From contig JAJZOA010000229.1 of assembly GCA_021852225.1 (NCBI GenBank), positions 1 through 14,593 on the forward strand: a DNA stretch of 14,593 nucleotides, in the 5' to 3' direction. Below, one piece after another: positions 1 to 6,659 of the stretch (position 1 is its first letter; every line of letters begins with the position of its first letter). The notes below the pieces were generated by a model. It saw nothing but the letters and a program-made list of their open reading frames with translations. It ran no database searches and was not told the origin of the DNA. The translations under genes were made by a program, and so were the position numbers. Origin of the DNA: Planctomycetota bacterium. GTDB taxonomy: Bacteria; Planctomycetota; Phycisphaerae; WQYP01.

Positions 1-72
1 GTTTTAAACAATACCGTGCCGTCCGGGCGATTCGCCAATTTCGGTGAGGGCTTGCGTCCGGGGCCGGGGAGA

Positions 73-1860
73 TCAGTCACCCGGTTCCAGAACCGCCATG
101 AACGCCTCCTGCGGAATTTCCACGCGGCCCACCTGTTTCATCCGCTTTTTGCCTTCCTTCTGCTTTTCCAGAAGTTTGCGTTTGCGGCTGATATCTCCAC
201 CGTAGCACTTTGCCGTTACGTTTTTGCGCATGGCGCTTATGGTTTCGCGCGCCACGACGCGCGATCCGATGGCCGCCTGAAGGGGAACTTCAAACAGATG
301 TTTTCCGATTTCCTGCTTAAGTTTTCGAATAATGGCGCGACCGCGGGATTCCGCCTTGTCGCGATGCACAATCAGACTTAGGGCATCAACCGCCTCGCCA
401 TTGACCAGAATATCCATTCGCACCAGATTGTCCGCATGAAAGCCGATCAGGTCGTAATCCAGCGTGCCATAGCCTCGCGTGGCGGTTTTCAGACGGTCGA
501 AAAAGTCGAAAATGACTTCGGCCAGAGGCATTTCATATTCGATAATCACACGAGACTGGCTCAGAAATTCGGTCTTGCGGTAAATGCCGCGACGGTCCTG
601 GCACAGCTTGGAAATATCGCCGATATTTTCCGCCGGCACAATAATGCTGGCTTTAATCATCGGTTCACGAATTTCCTTGACCTTGCTTAAATCCGGCAGA
701 CCGGAGGCGCTGTCAATCATTTTGATGCTGCCATCATTGAGCATGATTTCATAAGGAACGGTGGGGGCGGTTTGCACCACCTGCACATTCTGTTCGCGCT
801 CGAGTCGCTCCTGCACAATTTCCATGTGCAGGAGTCCCAGAAACCCGCAACGGAAACCAAAGCCAAGCGCGTCGGAGTTCTCCGGCTCAAACGTGAAGGA
901 GGAGTCATTGAGGCGCAGGCGTTCAAGCGCTTCGCGCAATTGGGTGTATTCGGTATCCGGACCAGGATAAAAATCGCAATAGACCATCTGCTTGGGCGGG
1001 CGATAACCCGGCAGCGGTTCAGGTGCCGGATTAAAGGCGTCGGTGACAGTATCGCCGATGGTCACATCGCTGAGCGTTTTAATATTGGCAACCAGAAAGC
1101 CGACTTCGCCTGCTTCCAGGGAATCGACATGAATTGGCTTGGGCGAAAATTTTCCAAGGTCGGTGATCTGATGGACGGTCTGCTTGCCCATAAGTCGAAT
1201 TTTCTGGCCTATGGCCAGCCGGCCGTTCATCATTCGGATATAGACAATCACGCCACGATAATCATCATATTTGCTGTCAAATATCAGGGCCTGAAGCGGC
1301 TTGTTCGCTTCGCCGCGGGGACCGGGCAAGCGGGTACAAATGGTGCGGAACAATTCTTCAACACCCAGTCCGCTTTTAGCGGACACTCGAACGCAGCTTA
1401 GCGCGTCTATGCCCAGAACCTGCTCCATTTCTTCAGCAACTTCGTCGGGACGGGCGCTGGGCAGATCCACCTTGTTTATGACAGGAATGATTTCCAGACC
1501 GGCTTCAATGGCGGCGTAGGCATTGGCCACAGTCTGGGCCTGAACGCCCTGGGTCGCATCCACCAGCAGCAACGCCCCTTCGCAAGCCTGAAGCGCCTTG
1601 GCCACTTCATAATGAAAATCGACATGGCCGGGCGTGTCGATCAGGTTCAGCATGTATCGGGTGCCGTCGAGCGTGTAACCGACGGTCACGGCGCTGGCCT
1701 TAATAGTTATGCCGCGTTCACGTTCCAGATCCAGGTCGTCCAGAAACTGGGCCTGCATTTCCCGGTCACTGATGGCACCGGACATCTGCAGAAGTCGGTC
1801 CGCCAGGGTGGATTTGCCATGATCGATATGGGCCACAATGCAAAAATTACGAATTTCCAT
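73..1860 (-). CDS. lepA: Elongation factor 4 (LepA), ribosome-associated translational GTPase
   Basis: This is a cytosolic/membrane-associated GTPase of the EF-G family that binds the ribosome and is linked to back-translocation and to initiation or assembly fidelity. The 595-residue product has the family's usual length. All GTPase motifs are visible: P-loop AHIDHGKST (10-18), switch I RERGITIK (47-54), DTPGH (75-79), NKVD (129-132) and SAK (160-162). The EF-G-like domains follow, then the LepA-specific C-terminal domain (NVTAKCYGGDISRKRKLLEKQK) near the end. I chose the ATG at 1860 because LepA proteins normally begin a few residues before the P-loop. The frame stays open to 1995, but the 45 extra residues look unrelated to the family. 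A weak GAGG lies about 13 bases upstream. The gene stands alone, divergent from the sdh operon. The assignment is near certain. Confidence 0.97.
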   Translation of the reverse strand: MEIRNFCIVAHIDHGKSTLADRLLQMSGAISDREMQAQFLDDLDLERERGITIKASAVTVGYTLDGTRYMLNLIDTPGHVDFHYEVAKALQACEGALLLVDATQGVQAQTVANAYAAIEAGLEIIPVINKVDLPSARPDEVAEEMEQVLGIDALSCVRVSAKSGLGVEELFRTICTRLPGPRGEANKPLQALIFDSKYDDYRGVIVYIRMMNGRLAIGQKIRLMGKQTVHQITDLGKFSPKPIHVDSLEAGEVGFLVANIKTLSDVTIGDTVTDAFNPAPEPLPGYRPPKQMVYCDFYPGPDTEYTQLREALERLRLNDSSFTFEPENSDALGFGFRCGFLGLLHMEIVQERLEREQNVQVVQTAPTVPYEIMLNDGSIKMIDSASGLPDLSKVKEIREPMIKASIIVPAENIGDISKLCQDRRGIYRKTEFLSQSRVIIEYEMPLAEVIFDFFDRLKTATRGYGTLDYDLIGFHADNLVRMDILVNGEAVDALSLIVHRDKAESRGRAIIRKLKQEIGKHLFEVPLQAAIGSRVVARETISAMRKNVTAKCYGGDISRKRKLLEKQKEGKKRMKQVGRVEIPQEAFMAVLEPGD

Positions 1861-2208
1861 CAGCTGAAAAAGCCTCAAAGCCTCGCGGAGATACCCTCGC
1901 CGCGCTAGGAGCATTTTAGCGTAAAGCGGCCGGGTTTGCGCGATCGGGGCGAAAACAGTTCCGGCGGGGGCGCATAAAGGCTTCGCCGGGATCATTGATC
2001 AATGCGGCACAGAAAAGCGGCTCGGCATTCTGAACTTTCACCACATGTCCAAGACAATGTGTACGCCGCCGAAGTTGCTGGTGCGGGTAAGCTCCATGAA
2101 CTCCGCGTTGCCACCACGGATACCCGTTGAATCTGGTTTCGCGGTTTGAAAGGCATGGCCGACTGAATCGGCACGTAGCGGCGGCAGCGGGACCGTGTGG
2201 TCTGCGGC
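1861..2208. other. Intergenic stretch between lepA and the sdh promoter, no gene seen
   Basis: The 348 bases between the divergent lepA start and the sdh promoter hold no open frame with a recognisable product or ribosome binding site. Apart from a possible lepA -10 box at 1913-1918, I see no repeat, RNA gene or strong hairpin. An open frame on the minus strand (1992-2444) runs across the sdh promoter and leader and has no family resemblance. Confidence 0.6.
1913..1918 (-). promoter_or_regulatory. Possible -10 box for lepA
   Basis: Read on the minus strand this is TAAAAT, five of six matches to the sigma70 -10 consensus, about 52 bases upstream of the lepA ATG. No good -35 hexamer is visible 16-18 bases further upstream, so the call is weak. 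Confidence 0.25.
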
Positions 2209-2237
2209 TTGACAGTGGTTTTGGTGATCTCTAGAAT
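2209..2237 (+). promoter_or_regulatory. Strong sigma70-type promoter of the sdhCAB operon
   Basis: A perfect -35 hexamer TTGACA (2209-2214) is separated by exactly 17 bases from TAGAAT (2232-2237), five of six matches to the -10 consensus. The predicted transcription start is near 2244, which leaves a leader of roughly 139 bases before the sdhC ATG. This is the best promoter match in the window and points towards sdhC. Confidence 0.75.
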
Positions 2238-2259
2238 TCGACCGGCAAGATGAGTTTTA

Positions 2260-2278
2260 CGGACGATTGAATCGTCCG
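2260..2278 (+). repeat. Perfect inverted repeat in the sdh leader
   Basis: The arms CGGACGATT (2260-2268) and AATCGTCCG (2270-2278) are exact reverse complements around a single central G. It starts about 16 bases after the predicted transcription start. It could be an RNA hairpin (7-8 base pairs with a short loop) or a site for a dimeric repressor. No U-tract follows, so it does not look like a terminator. Confidence 0.6.
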
Positions 2279-2286
2279 CTTCGCCT

Positions 2287-2300
2287 GCGGTGGCCACCGC
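2287..2300 (+). repeat. Perfect 14-base palindrome in the sdh leader
   Basis: GCGGTGGCCACCGC is its own reverse complement and lies only nine bases after the preceding inverted repeat. Both lie between the promoter and sdhC. As DNA it has the form of an operator half-site pair. As RNA it cannot form a hairpin with a full-size loop without losing central pairs. Confidence 0.5.
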
Positions 2301-2382
2301 CTTCTTGAATTCCCCCGGGCCACCTATGCTGCGGGCACAGAGTCGGGAAACAAGCCCCAACACAAGGAAGCAGAGAAAATAT

Positions 2383-3189
2383 ATGTCCGATCCATCCGTG
2401 GTCAGTCCTTCCGTACAATCCGGTCCGCATGGGCTGGGTGTCACCGACCGGCGGGACGCCTGGTGGGTTGGTCCGCTTATGGTGTTTCTTGGGCTGGTCG
2501 CGTTTGGTGTGTATTCAACGTGGGCTGCCTGGACGGGAACAAACTATCTGCTGACCACCAAGGGGGCGTACTATCTTTCACCGTTTTATTCCCCGGATGT
2601 TAAAGACCTGCTGGGAATTGCACCGCCTTTTTCATTTGCATTTTTGATATTGTGGATTCCGCTCGGATTTCGCGCCACCTGTTATTACTATCGAAAGTCT
2701 TACTATCGGGCTTTTTTTCTGGATCCGGTGGCTTGTGCGGTAGGCGAACCTAAAGGGCGAAAATATCGTGGAGAAACGGCGTTCCCATTTCTTCTACAGA
2801 ACCTGCACCGGTATTTCTTTTACCTGGCGACAGTTGTGCTTCTGTTCCTGTGGTTTGACGCGTTTCGGGCGTTCTTTTTTTATGGTCCGGACCGCCAACA
2901 CCTGCATTTTGGCATGGGTCTGGGAAGCCTGGTCATGCTCGTGAATGTTGTGGCACTTTCCGGATTCAGCATGGGCTGCAATTCACTGCGGCACCTGGTG
3001 GGCGGTAAGATGGATTGCTTTACCTGTTCTGGCGCAGCGCGTACCCGGTATAAACTGTGGAAGGGTGTCACGATTTTTAATCTGCGTCATCAGGAATGGG
3101 CGTGGATCAGTCTGTTTTCTGTGGGGCTGACCGACCTGTACATTCGCCTGTGCTGCATGGGCATTATTCATGATGTGAGGATATTTTAA
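2383..3189 (+). CDS. sdhC: Succinate dehydrogenase membrane-anchor subunit, Sdh1-like, five helices
   Basis: This subunit anchors SdhAB in the inner membrane and should pass electrons to quinone. The 268-residue protein has five hydrophobic segments near 28-50, 83-100, 144-167, 178-198 and 239-262. It carries the signatures RATCYYYRKSYYR (97-109) and ACAVGEP (117-123) that I associate with the single-subunit anchors of mycobacterial Sdh1-type enzymes, not with the small SdhC/SdhD pair of enterobacteria. A Cys/His-rich stretch follows helix 4: C199, H204, C212, C215, with H236 before helix 5. The ATG at 2383 was chosen because AAGGAAG lies about 12 bases upstream. An earlier in-frame start at 2290 would add residues encoded by the palindromic leader. 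The gene is first in the operon, and its TAA overlaps the next start. I recognise the family from remembered sequences; no search was run. Confidence 0.88.
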   Translation: MSDPSVVSPSVQSGPHGLGVTDRRDAWWVGPLMVFLGLVAFGVYSTWAAWTGTNYLLTTKGAYYLSPFYSPDVKDLLGIAPPFSFAFLILWIPLGFRATCYYYRKSYYRAFFLDPVACAVGEPKGRKYRGETAFPFLLQNLHRYFFYLATVVLLFLWFDAFRAFFFYGPDRQHLHFGMGLGSLVMLVNVVALSGFSMGCNSLRHLVGGKMDCFTCSGAARTRYKLWKGVTIFNLRHQEWAWISLFSVGLTDLYIRLCCMGIIHDVRIF

Positions 3190-4928
3190 TTAACGCTTTA
3201 GAAAAATACGAAACACACGAACATGATGTGGTGATTATCGGCGCGGGTGGCGCTGGCTTGCGCGCGGCCATCGAATGTTCCGCAGCCGGACTGAAAACAG
3301 CCTTGGTCTGTAAATCGCTTCTAGGCAAGGCACACACCGTGATGGCCGAAGGCGGAATCGCCGCGGCGCTTGCCAATGTGGATAACCAGGATGGCTGGAC
3401 CACACACTTTCAGGACACGCTTTTTGGCGGAAAGTATCTAAATAACTGGCGAATGGCGGAATTTCATGCCAAGGAATCGCCCGACCGCGTACGTGAATTG
3501 GAACAATGGGGCGCGGTCTTTGATCGCACGCCAGAGGGAAAAATTCTGCAACGCGCCTTCGGCGGGCACACCTATAAACGGCTTGCCCATGTGGGCGACC
3601 GCACTGGCCTGGAACTGATTCGCACCCTGCAGGACAAAGGTATTCACCAGGGAATTGATGTGTACATGGAATGCACCATCAGCCAGTTGCTGAAAGACGG
3701 CGACCGTGTATGCGGCGCTTTCGGCTACTGGCGGGAAACCGGCAAGTTTGTCATTTTCAAGGCTAAATCCATTATTCTGGCCACGGGCGGCCTGGGCCGT
3801 TGTTTTAAAATTACATCCAATTCCTGGGAAGGCACTGGTGACGGCCACGCATTGGGGTATCAGGCGGGAGCACAACTGCTGGATATGGAATTTGTCCAGT
3901 TTCATCCGACCGGAATGGTCTGGCCGCCGGGCGTGATGGGGCTGCTGGTTACCGAAGCGGTGCGAGGCGAAGGCGGCATTCTTCGCAACAGCAGGGGTGA
4001 ACGATTCATGGAGAAATACGACCCCAAACGTATGGAACTTTCCACACGCGATGTTGTCGCGCGGTCCATTTATACCGAAGTCAAGGAAGGTCGCGGGTCG
4101 CCCCATGGCGGATGCTTCTTGGATATTTCCCACCGCGGTGCGGAATATGTCAAAAAGAAACTGCCCAGCATGTACCATCAGTTTAAGGAACTCGCCGATG
4201 TGGATATTACCACGGGGCCAATGGAAGTCGGGCCGACATGCCATTACGCGATGGGGGGATTGAAGGTTGATGCGGCCACCGGTGCCACACGGGTTCCGGG
4301 ACTCTTTGCAGCCGGGGAATGCTCCGGCGGAATGCACGGGGCAAACCGGCTGGGGGGCAATTCACTTTCTGATCTTCTGGTATTCGGTTATCGCGCTGGT
4401 GTGGGTGCGGCGGAATATGCCAAATCCGCACCGTCGCCCAGGCTTGATGAGGCACAAATTGCCGCCGCCGCCAATGAAATGACCGGCTATTTTGGCCGCG
4501 AAAACGCCGAAAACCCGTACCAGCTTCACCTTGATATTCAAAATACGATGCAAAACCTCGTGGGTATTTTCCGTGAAGACAAAGACCTGGCCACCGCTAT
4601 CGGCAAGCTGGAGGAATACAAGGAACGCTACCAGCGGGTCGGGATAATGGATGGCAACCGAATGTTTAATCCAGGCTGGCATCTGTGCCGGGACCTGAAA
4701 AACATGCTGATATGCTCGGAAGCCATTGCACGGGCGGCGCAGCTTCGCAAGGAAAGCCGCGGCGCTCATAGTCGTCTGGATTACCCGGGCTATGATGATT
4801 ATTGGAGCGATCATAATCTGCTTTCCGAAGACCAGGGCGGCCGCATGAATGTGCAGCCTTGTGCGGTAGTCAAGGCCCAGGACCTTCAGCCTTTGGTGGA
4901 TGAGAGAAAGGCCAAGGAGAAAAAATGA
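3189..4928 (+). CDS. sdhA: Succinate dehydrogenase flavoprotein subunit (probable ATT start)
   Basis: This catalytic subunit oxidises succinate to fumarate. Counting from an ATT at 3189 gives 579 residues, close to the E. coli length. Visible features are the FAD-binding GAGGAG (18-23), the probable flavinylated H49 in KAHTVMAEGG, and active-site residues H239 (QFHPTG), R287 (TRDVVAR), H352 (TCHYAMGG) and R387 (HGANRLGGNS). All correspond to the known catalytic set. The first ATG/GTG/TTG in frame is GTG 3228. That start has no Shine-Dalgarno site and would cut into the first beta strand of the FAD fold, while the 13 codons before it look coding (NALEKYETHEHD). GAGG at 3177-3180 lies eight bases before the ATT, which shares its A with the sdhC stop. 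A conservative annotation would use 3228. The 3' end overlaps sdhB by ATGA. Confidence 0.93.
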   Translation: MNALEKYETHEHDVVIIGAGGAGLRAAIECSAAGLKTALVCKSLLGKAHTVMAEGGIAAALANVDNQDGWTTHFQDTLFGGKYLNNWRMAEFHAKESPDRVRELEQWGAVFDRTPEGKILQRAFGGHTYKRLAHVGDRTGLELIRTLQDKGIHQGIDVYMECTISQLLKDGDRVCGAFGYWRETGKFVIFKAKSIILATGGLGRCFKITSNSWEGTGDGHALGYQAGAQLLDMEFVQFHPTGMVWPPGVMGLLVTEAVRGEGGILRNSRGERFMEKYDPKRMELSTRDVVARSIYTEVKEGRGSPHGGCFLDISHRGAEYVKKKLPSMYHQFKELADVDITTGPMEVGPTCHYAMGGLKVDAATGATRVPGLFAAGECSGGMHGANRLGGNSLSDLLVFGYRAGVGAAEYAKSAPSPRLDEAQIAAAANEMTGYFGRENAENPYQLHLDIQNTMQNLVGIFREDKDLATAIGKLEEYKERYQRVGIMDGNRMFNPGWHLCRDLKNMLICSEAIARAAQLRKESRGAHSRLDYPGYDDYWSDHNLLSEDQGGRMNVQPCAVVKAQDLQPLVDERKAKEKK

Positions 4929-5665
4929 GTAAGCGCGAATTCAAAGTTTGGCGCGGCGATGCCCAGGGCGGAAAATTTATTGACTATCCTGTGGATGTCC
5001 AGGAGGGAATGGTGGTGCTCGACGCCATCCATCAGATTCAGAGTCAGCAGGCACCGGACCTCGCCTGCCGTTGGAACTGCAAGGCTGCCAAATGCGGCTC
5101 CTGCAGCGCGGAAGTCAATGGCAAACCACGGCTGATGTGTAAAACACGGCTCGATTCCCTTCCAGAGGATCAACCCGTCACCGTGCATCCGATGCGGGCC
5201 TTTCCGATTATGCGCGACCTGGTAACGGATGTTTCCTGGAATTACAAAGTCAATAAAAAGATTCCTCCATTCACACCCAAAAAAGATACCCAATGGCTGA
5301 TGAAACAGGAGGATGTCGACCGCGTGCAGGAATTCCGCAAATGTATTGAGTGCTTCCTCTGTCAGAATGTATGCCATGTCCTGCGCGAACATGACAAAAA
5401 AGAGCAGTTTGCCGGGCCGCGGTTTTTTGTGCGAATTGCCAGTCTGGAAATGCACCCGTTGGACTCACTGGATCGGATTCCACTGCTGAAAAAAGAAGCG
5501 GGACTTGGCCTGTGCAACATTACCAAGTGCTGCACCGAGGTCTGTCCGGAGGAAATTCACATCACGGACAATGCCATTATTCCCATGAAAGAGCGAGTGG
5601 TGGACCGCTACTATGACCCGGTGCAGATTGTGATCCGCAAACTGACCGGAAAAGACAAAAAGTAA
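4925..5665 (+). CDS. sdhB: Succinate dehydrogenase iron-sulphur subunit, Sdh1-like
   Basis: This subunit wires the flavin of SdhA to the membrane anchor through three Fe-S centres. The 246-residue product has an N-terminal [2Fe-2S] ferredoxin motif C52-x4-C57-x2-C60-x11-C72, a [4Fe-4S] motif C140-x2-C143-x2-C146-x3-C150, and a third-centre motif C197-x5-C203-x3-C207-P, consistent with [3Fe-4S]. An extra Cys sits at 202, next to the third-centre ligand. The segments RWNCKAAKCGSCSAEVNG and MRAFPIMRDLVTDVSWNY resemble the actinobacterial Sdh1 subunit far more than enterobacterial SdhB. Its ATG overlaps the sdhA stop (ATGA), and AAGGAG at 4914-4919 lies five bases upstream, so translation is probably coupled. 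It ends the operon and converges with the next gene. Confidence 0.95.
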   Translation: MSKREFKVWRGDAQGGKFIDYPVDVQEGMVVLDAIHQIQSQQAPDLACRWNCKAAKCGSCSAEVNGKPRLMCKTRLDSLPEDQPVTVHPMRAFPIMRDLVTDVSWNYKVNKKIPPFTPKKDTQWLMKQEDVDRVQEFRKCIECFLCQNVCHVLREHDKKEQFAGPRFFVRIASLEMHPLDSLDRIPLLKKEAGLGLCNITKCCTEVCPEEIHITDNAIIPMKERVVDRYYDPVQIVIRKLTGKDKK

Positions 5666-5742
5666 CGCTTCACAATCAGGACAGCCTTTGCCCGGCGGAG
5701 CGGAAGCGGCGAACGCTTGCCGACGGAAACAAATGTGGCGAC

Positions 5743-5759
5743 ATCAGCCTTTCGCTGAT
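5743..5759. terminator. Weak hairpin between the converging sdhB and PH-domain genes
   Basis: ATCAGC (5743-5748) and GCTGAT (5754-5759) can pair around the loop CTTTC. Only a short ATTTT follows on the plus strand. It overlaps the last codons of the minus-strand gene and lies 78 bases after the sdhB stop. A bidirectional terminator role is plausible from position but poorly supported by the sequence. Confidence 0.25.
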
Positions 5760-6286
5760 ATTTTGGCCTGGGCTTGCTTAAGAATCTGGTTCACCCGATG
5801 GTACAGCGGGGCCAAAGCTTCCTGATCCACCATCCCGTCGGGCACCATTACCACTTGTTTTATTTTGTTTTTCTTCTGAATGTGCAGTACTAGCGCCGGC
5901 TTGTCCGCAGAGCCAGTTTGCGGACGGTCCATGGTCACATCCGTAATGTTTTTCCAAGTATAGCGCCGTCCGCGCACATTAATGCAGTCGGCTCGCACCA
6001 CGGCGAGGCAGCCCAGGACCGACTTAATAACCAGCATCATCTGCCCCACGGCCAGCAAAAGAATAACGGGTGCGAGCAGATGGGAGGCCTGCGGATTGGT
6101 AAAGCGGAACCAATCCGGGCGGAACAGCGCCATAACCGCCAAGGCTCCGCCCAGCATGGCGATCACAACCGAGGAAACCAGCCGCACCTTGGCCCAAAGG
6201 CGTATCACCGGTGGATGAACAAAAATTTGCTTGTTTTCAGTGCGCCAGAAAGTTTCTTTTGACGCGGTCCGCGGGCTGTTTGCCAT
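5744..6286 (-). CDS. Two-helix membrane protein with a bacterial PH-like cytosolic domain
   Basis: The function is unknown. The 180-residue protein has a polar N-terminus, two hydrophobic segments (about 34-54 and 70-95) separated by a short loop, then a soluble beta-rich domain. That domain contains the pattern DCINVRGRRYTWKNITDVTM, typical of bacterial PH-like (YdbT/YcxB-type) membrane proteins, where a tryptophan precedes the 'I..V' strand. The C-terminus is a lysine- and glutamine-rich helix. I chose the ATG at 6286; a TTG immediately before it at 6289 is an alternative and changes one residue. The Shine-Dalgarno site is weak. It is transcribed away from ftsH, with a 373-base shared upstream region, and no operon partner is visible. 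A membrane-stress or envelope role would be a guess only. Confidence 0.72.
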   Translation of the reverse strand: MANSPRTASKETFWRTENKQIFVHPPVIRLWAKVRLVSSVVIAMLGGALAVMALFRPDWFRFTNPQASHLLAPVILLLAVGQMMLVIKSVLGCLAVVRADCINVRGRRYTWKNITDVTMDRPQTGSADKPALVLHIQKKNKIKQVVMVPDGMVDQEALAPLYHRVNQILKQAQAKISAKG

Positions 6287-6472
6287 CAATCTGTACCATC
6301 CACGATGTCTTAATGGCGATGCCCGGTTTCCAGTGGTCGCCGATTCTTCACTCCGCCGGCGAACCCTCGCCCGGCCGGGTATTTCCGGACATTTATGGTA
6401 TGCTAATCAGCCAAATGCGGCAACAGGATCGCTATTGCTCCGTGTCGGGAAGTGTCGTCAGGTTGCGTGGAA

Positions 6473-6484
6473 AAATCGCGATTT
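6473..6484. repeat. Perfect 12-base palindrome upstream of ftsH
   Basis: AAATCGCGATTT is its own reverse complement and lies about 175 bases before the ftsH start, between two divergent genes. It has the form of a site for a dimeric DNA-binding protein. A related TCGCGA-centred palindrome occurs after ftsH at 8856-8865. Chance occurrence cannot be excluded. Confidence 0.35.
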
Positions 6485-6595
6485 CAAAAAAACGGGAGAA
6501 TCCCTTGATTAACTTGCCGTAAAATAACGGATAAGCTATTACATGGAGGTCTAGAAAGAGAGAGAGGCGGGATTTTATTGTCCCGGCTGGCATAC

Positions 6596-6601
6596 TATAA
6601 T
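6596..6601 (+). promoter_or_regulatory. Probable -10 box of ftsH
   Basis: A perfect TATAAT lies 58 bases before the ftsH ATG, giving a leader of about 50 bases. The -35 region is poor: TTTATT at 6574-6579 with a 16-base spacer has three of six matches. The promoter may depend on an activator or an alternative sigma factor for its -35 contact. Confidence 0.5.
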
Positions 6602-6659
6602 GCATGGACCGGCCACCCGACCAAGCGGATCGATCAACCGGAATTTGAAGAGGTAACTC

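Larger units (their letters stand above)
6287..6659. other. Divergent intergenic region between the PH-domain gene and ftsH
   Basis: These 373 bases contain the upstream regions of two divergent genes. Short open frames on the plus strand (6211-6522 and 6231-6512) start inside the PH gene and resemble nothing known. The region holds a perfect palindrome (6473-6484), a short GGGA/TCCC hairpin just after it, and the ftsH -10 box. I see no RNA gene. Confidence 0.5.

Noticed and set aside
1..72. Possible terminator of lepA (GGCGATTCGCC at 26-36)
   Set aside because: The stem is only four to five pairs, with no T-run after it in the lepA direction.
772..1401. 209-codon open frame on the plus strand
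   Set aside because: It lies entirely antisense to lepA, whose GTPase domains are unmistakable. It has no domain resemblance.
1861..1995. 45-codon in-frame N-terminal extension of lepA
   Set aside because: LepA proteins start close to the P-loop, and the extension has no resemblance to the family. The ATG at 1860 gives the normal length.
1992..2444. 150-codon open frame on the minus strand
   Set aside because: It covers the sdh promoter, leader and sdhC start. The translation is low in structure and resembles no family.
3438..4337. 299-codon open frame on the minus strand
   Set aside because: It is a shadow of sdhA, which has all its catalytic motifs in the plus frame.
6211..6522. Overlapping plus-strand frames of about 93-103 codons upstream of ftsH
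   Set aside because: They begin inside the PH-domain gene, lack a ribosome binding site that fits, and have no recognisable composition or motif.
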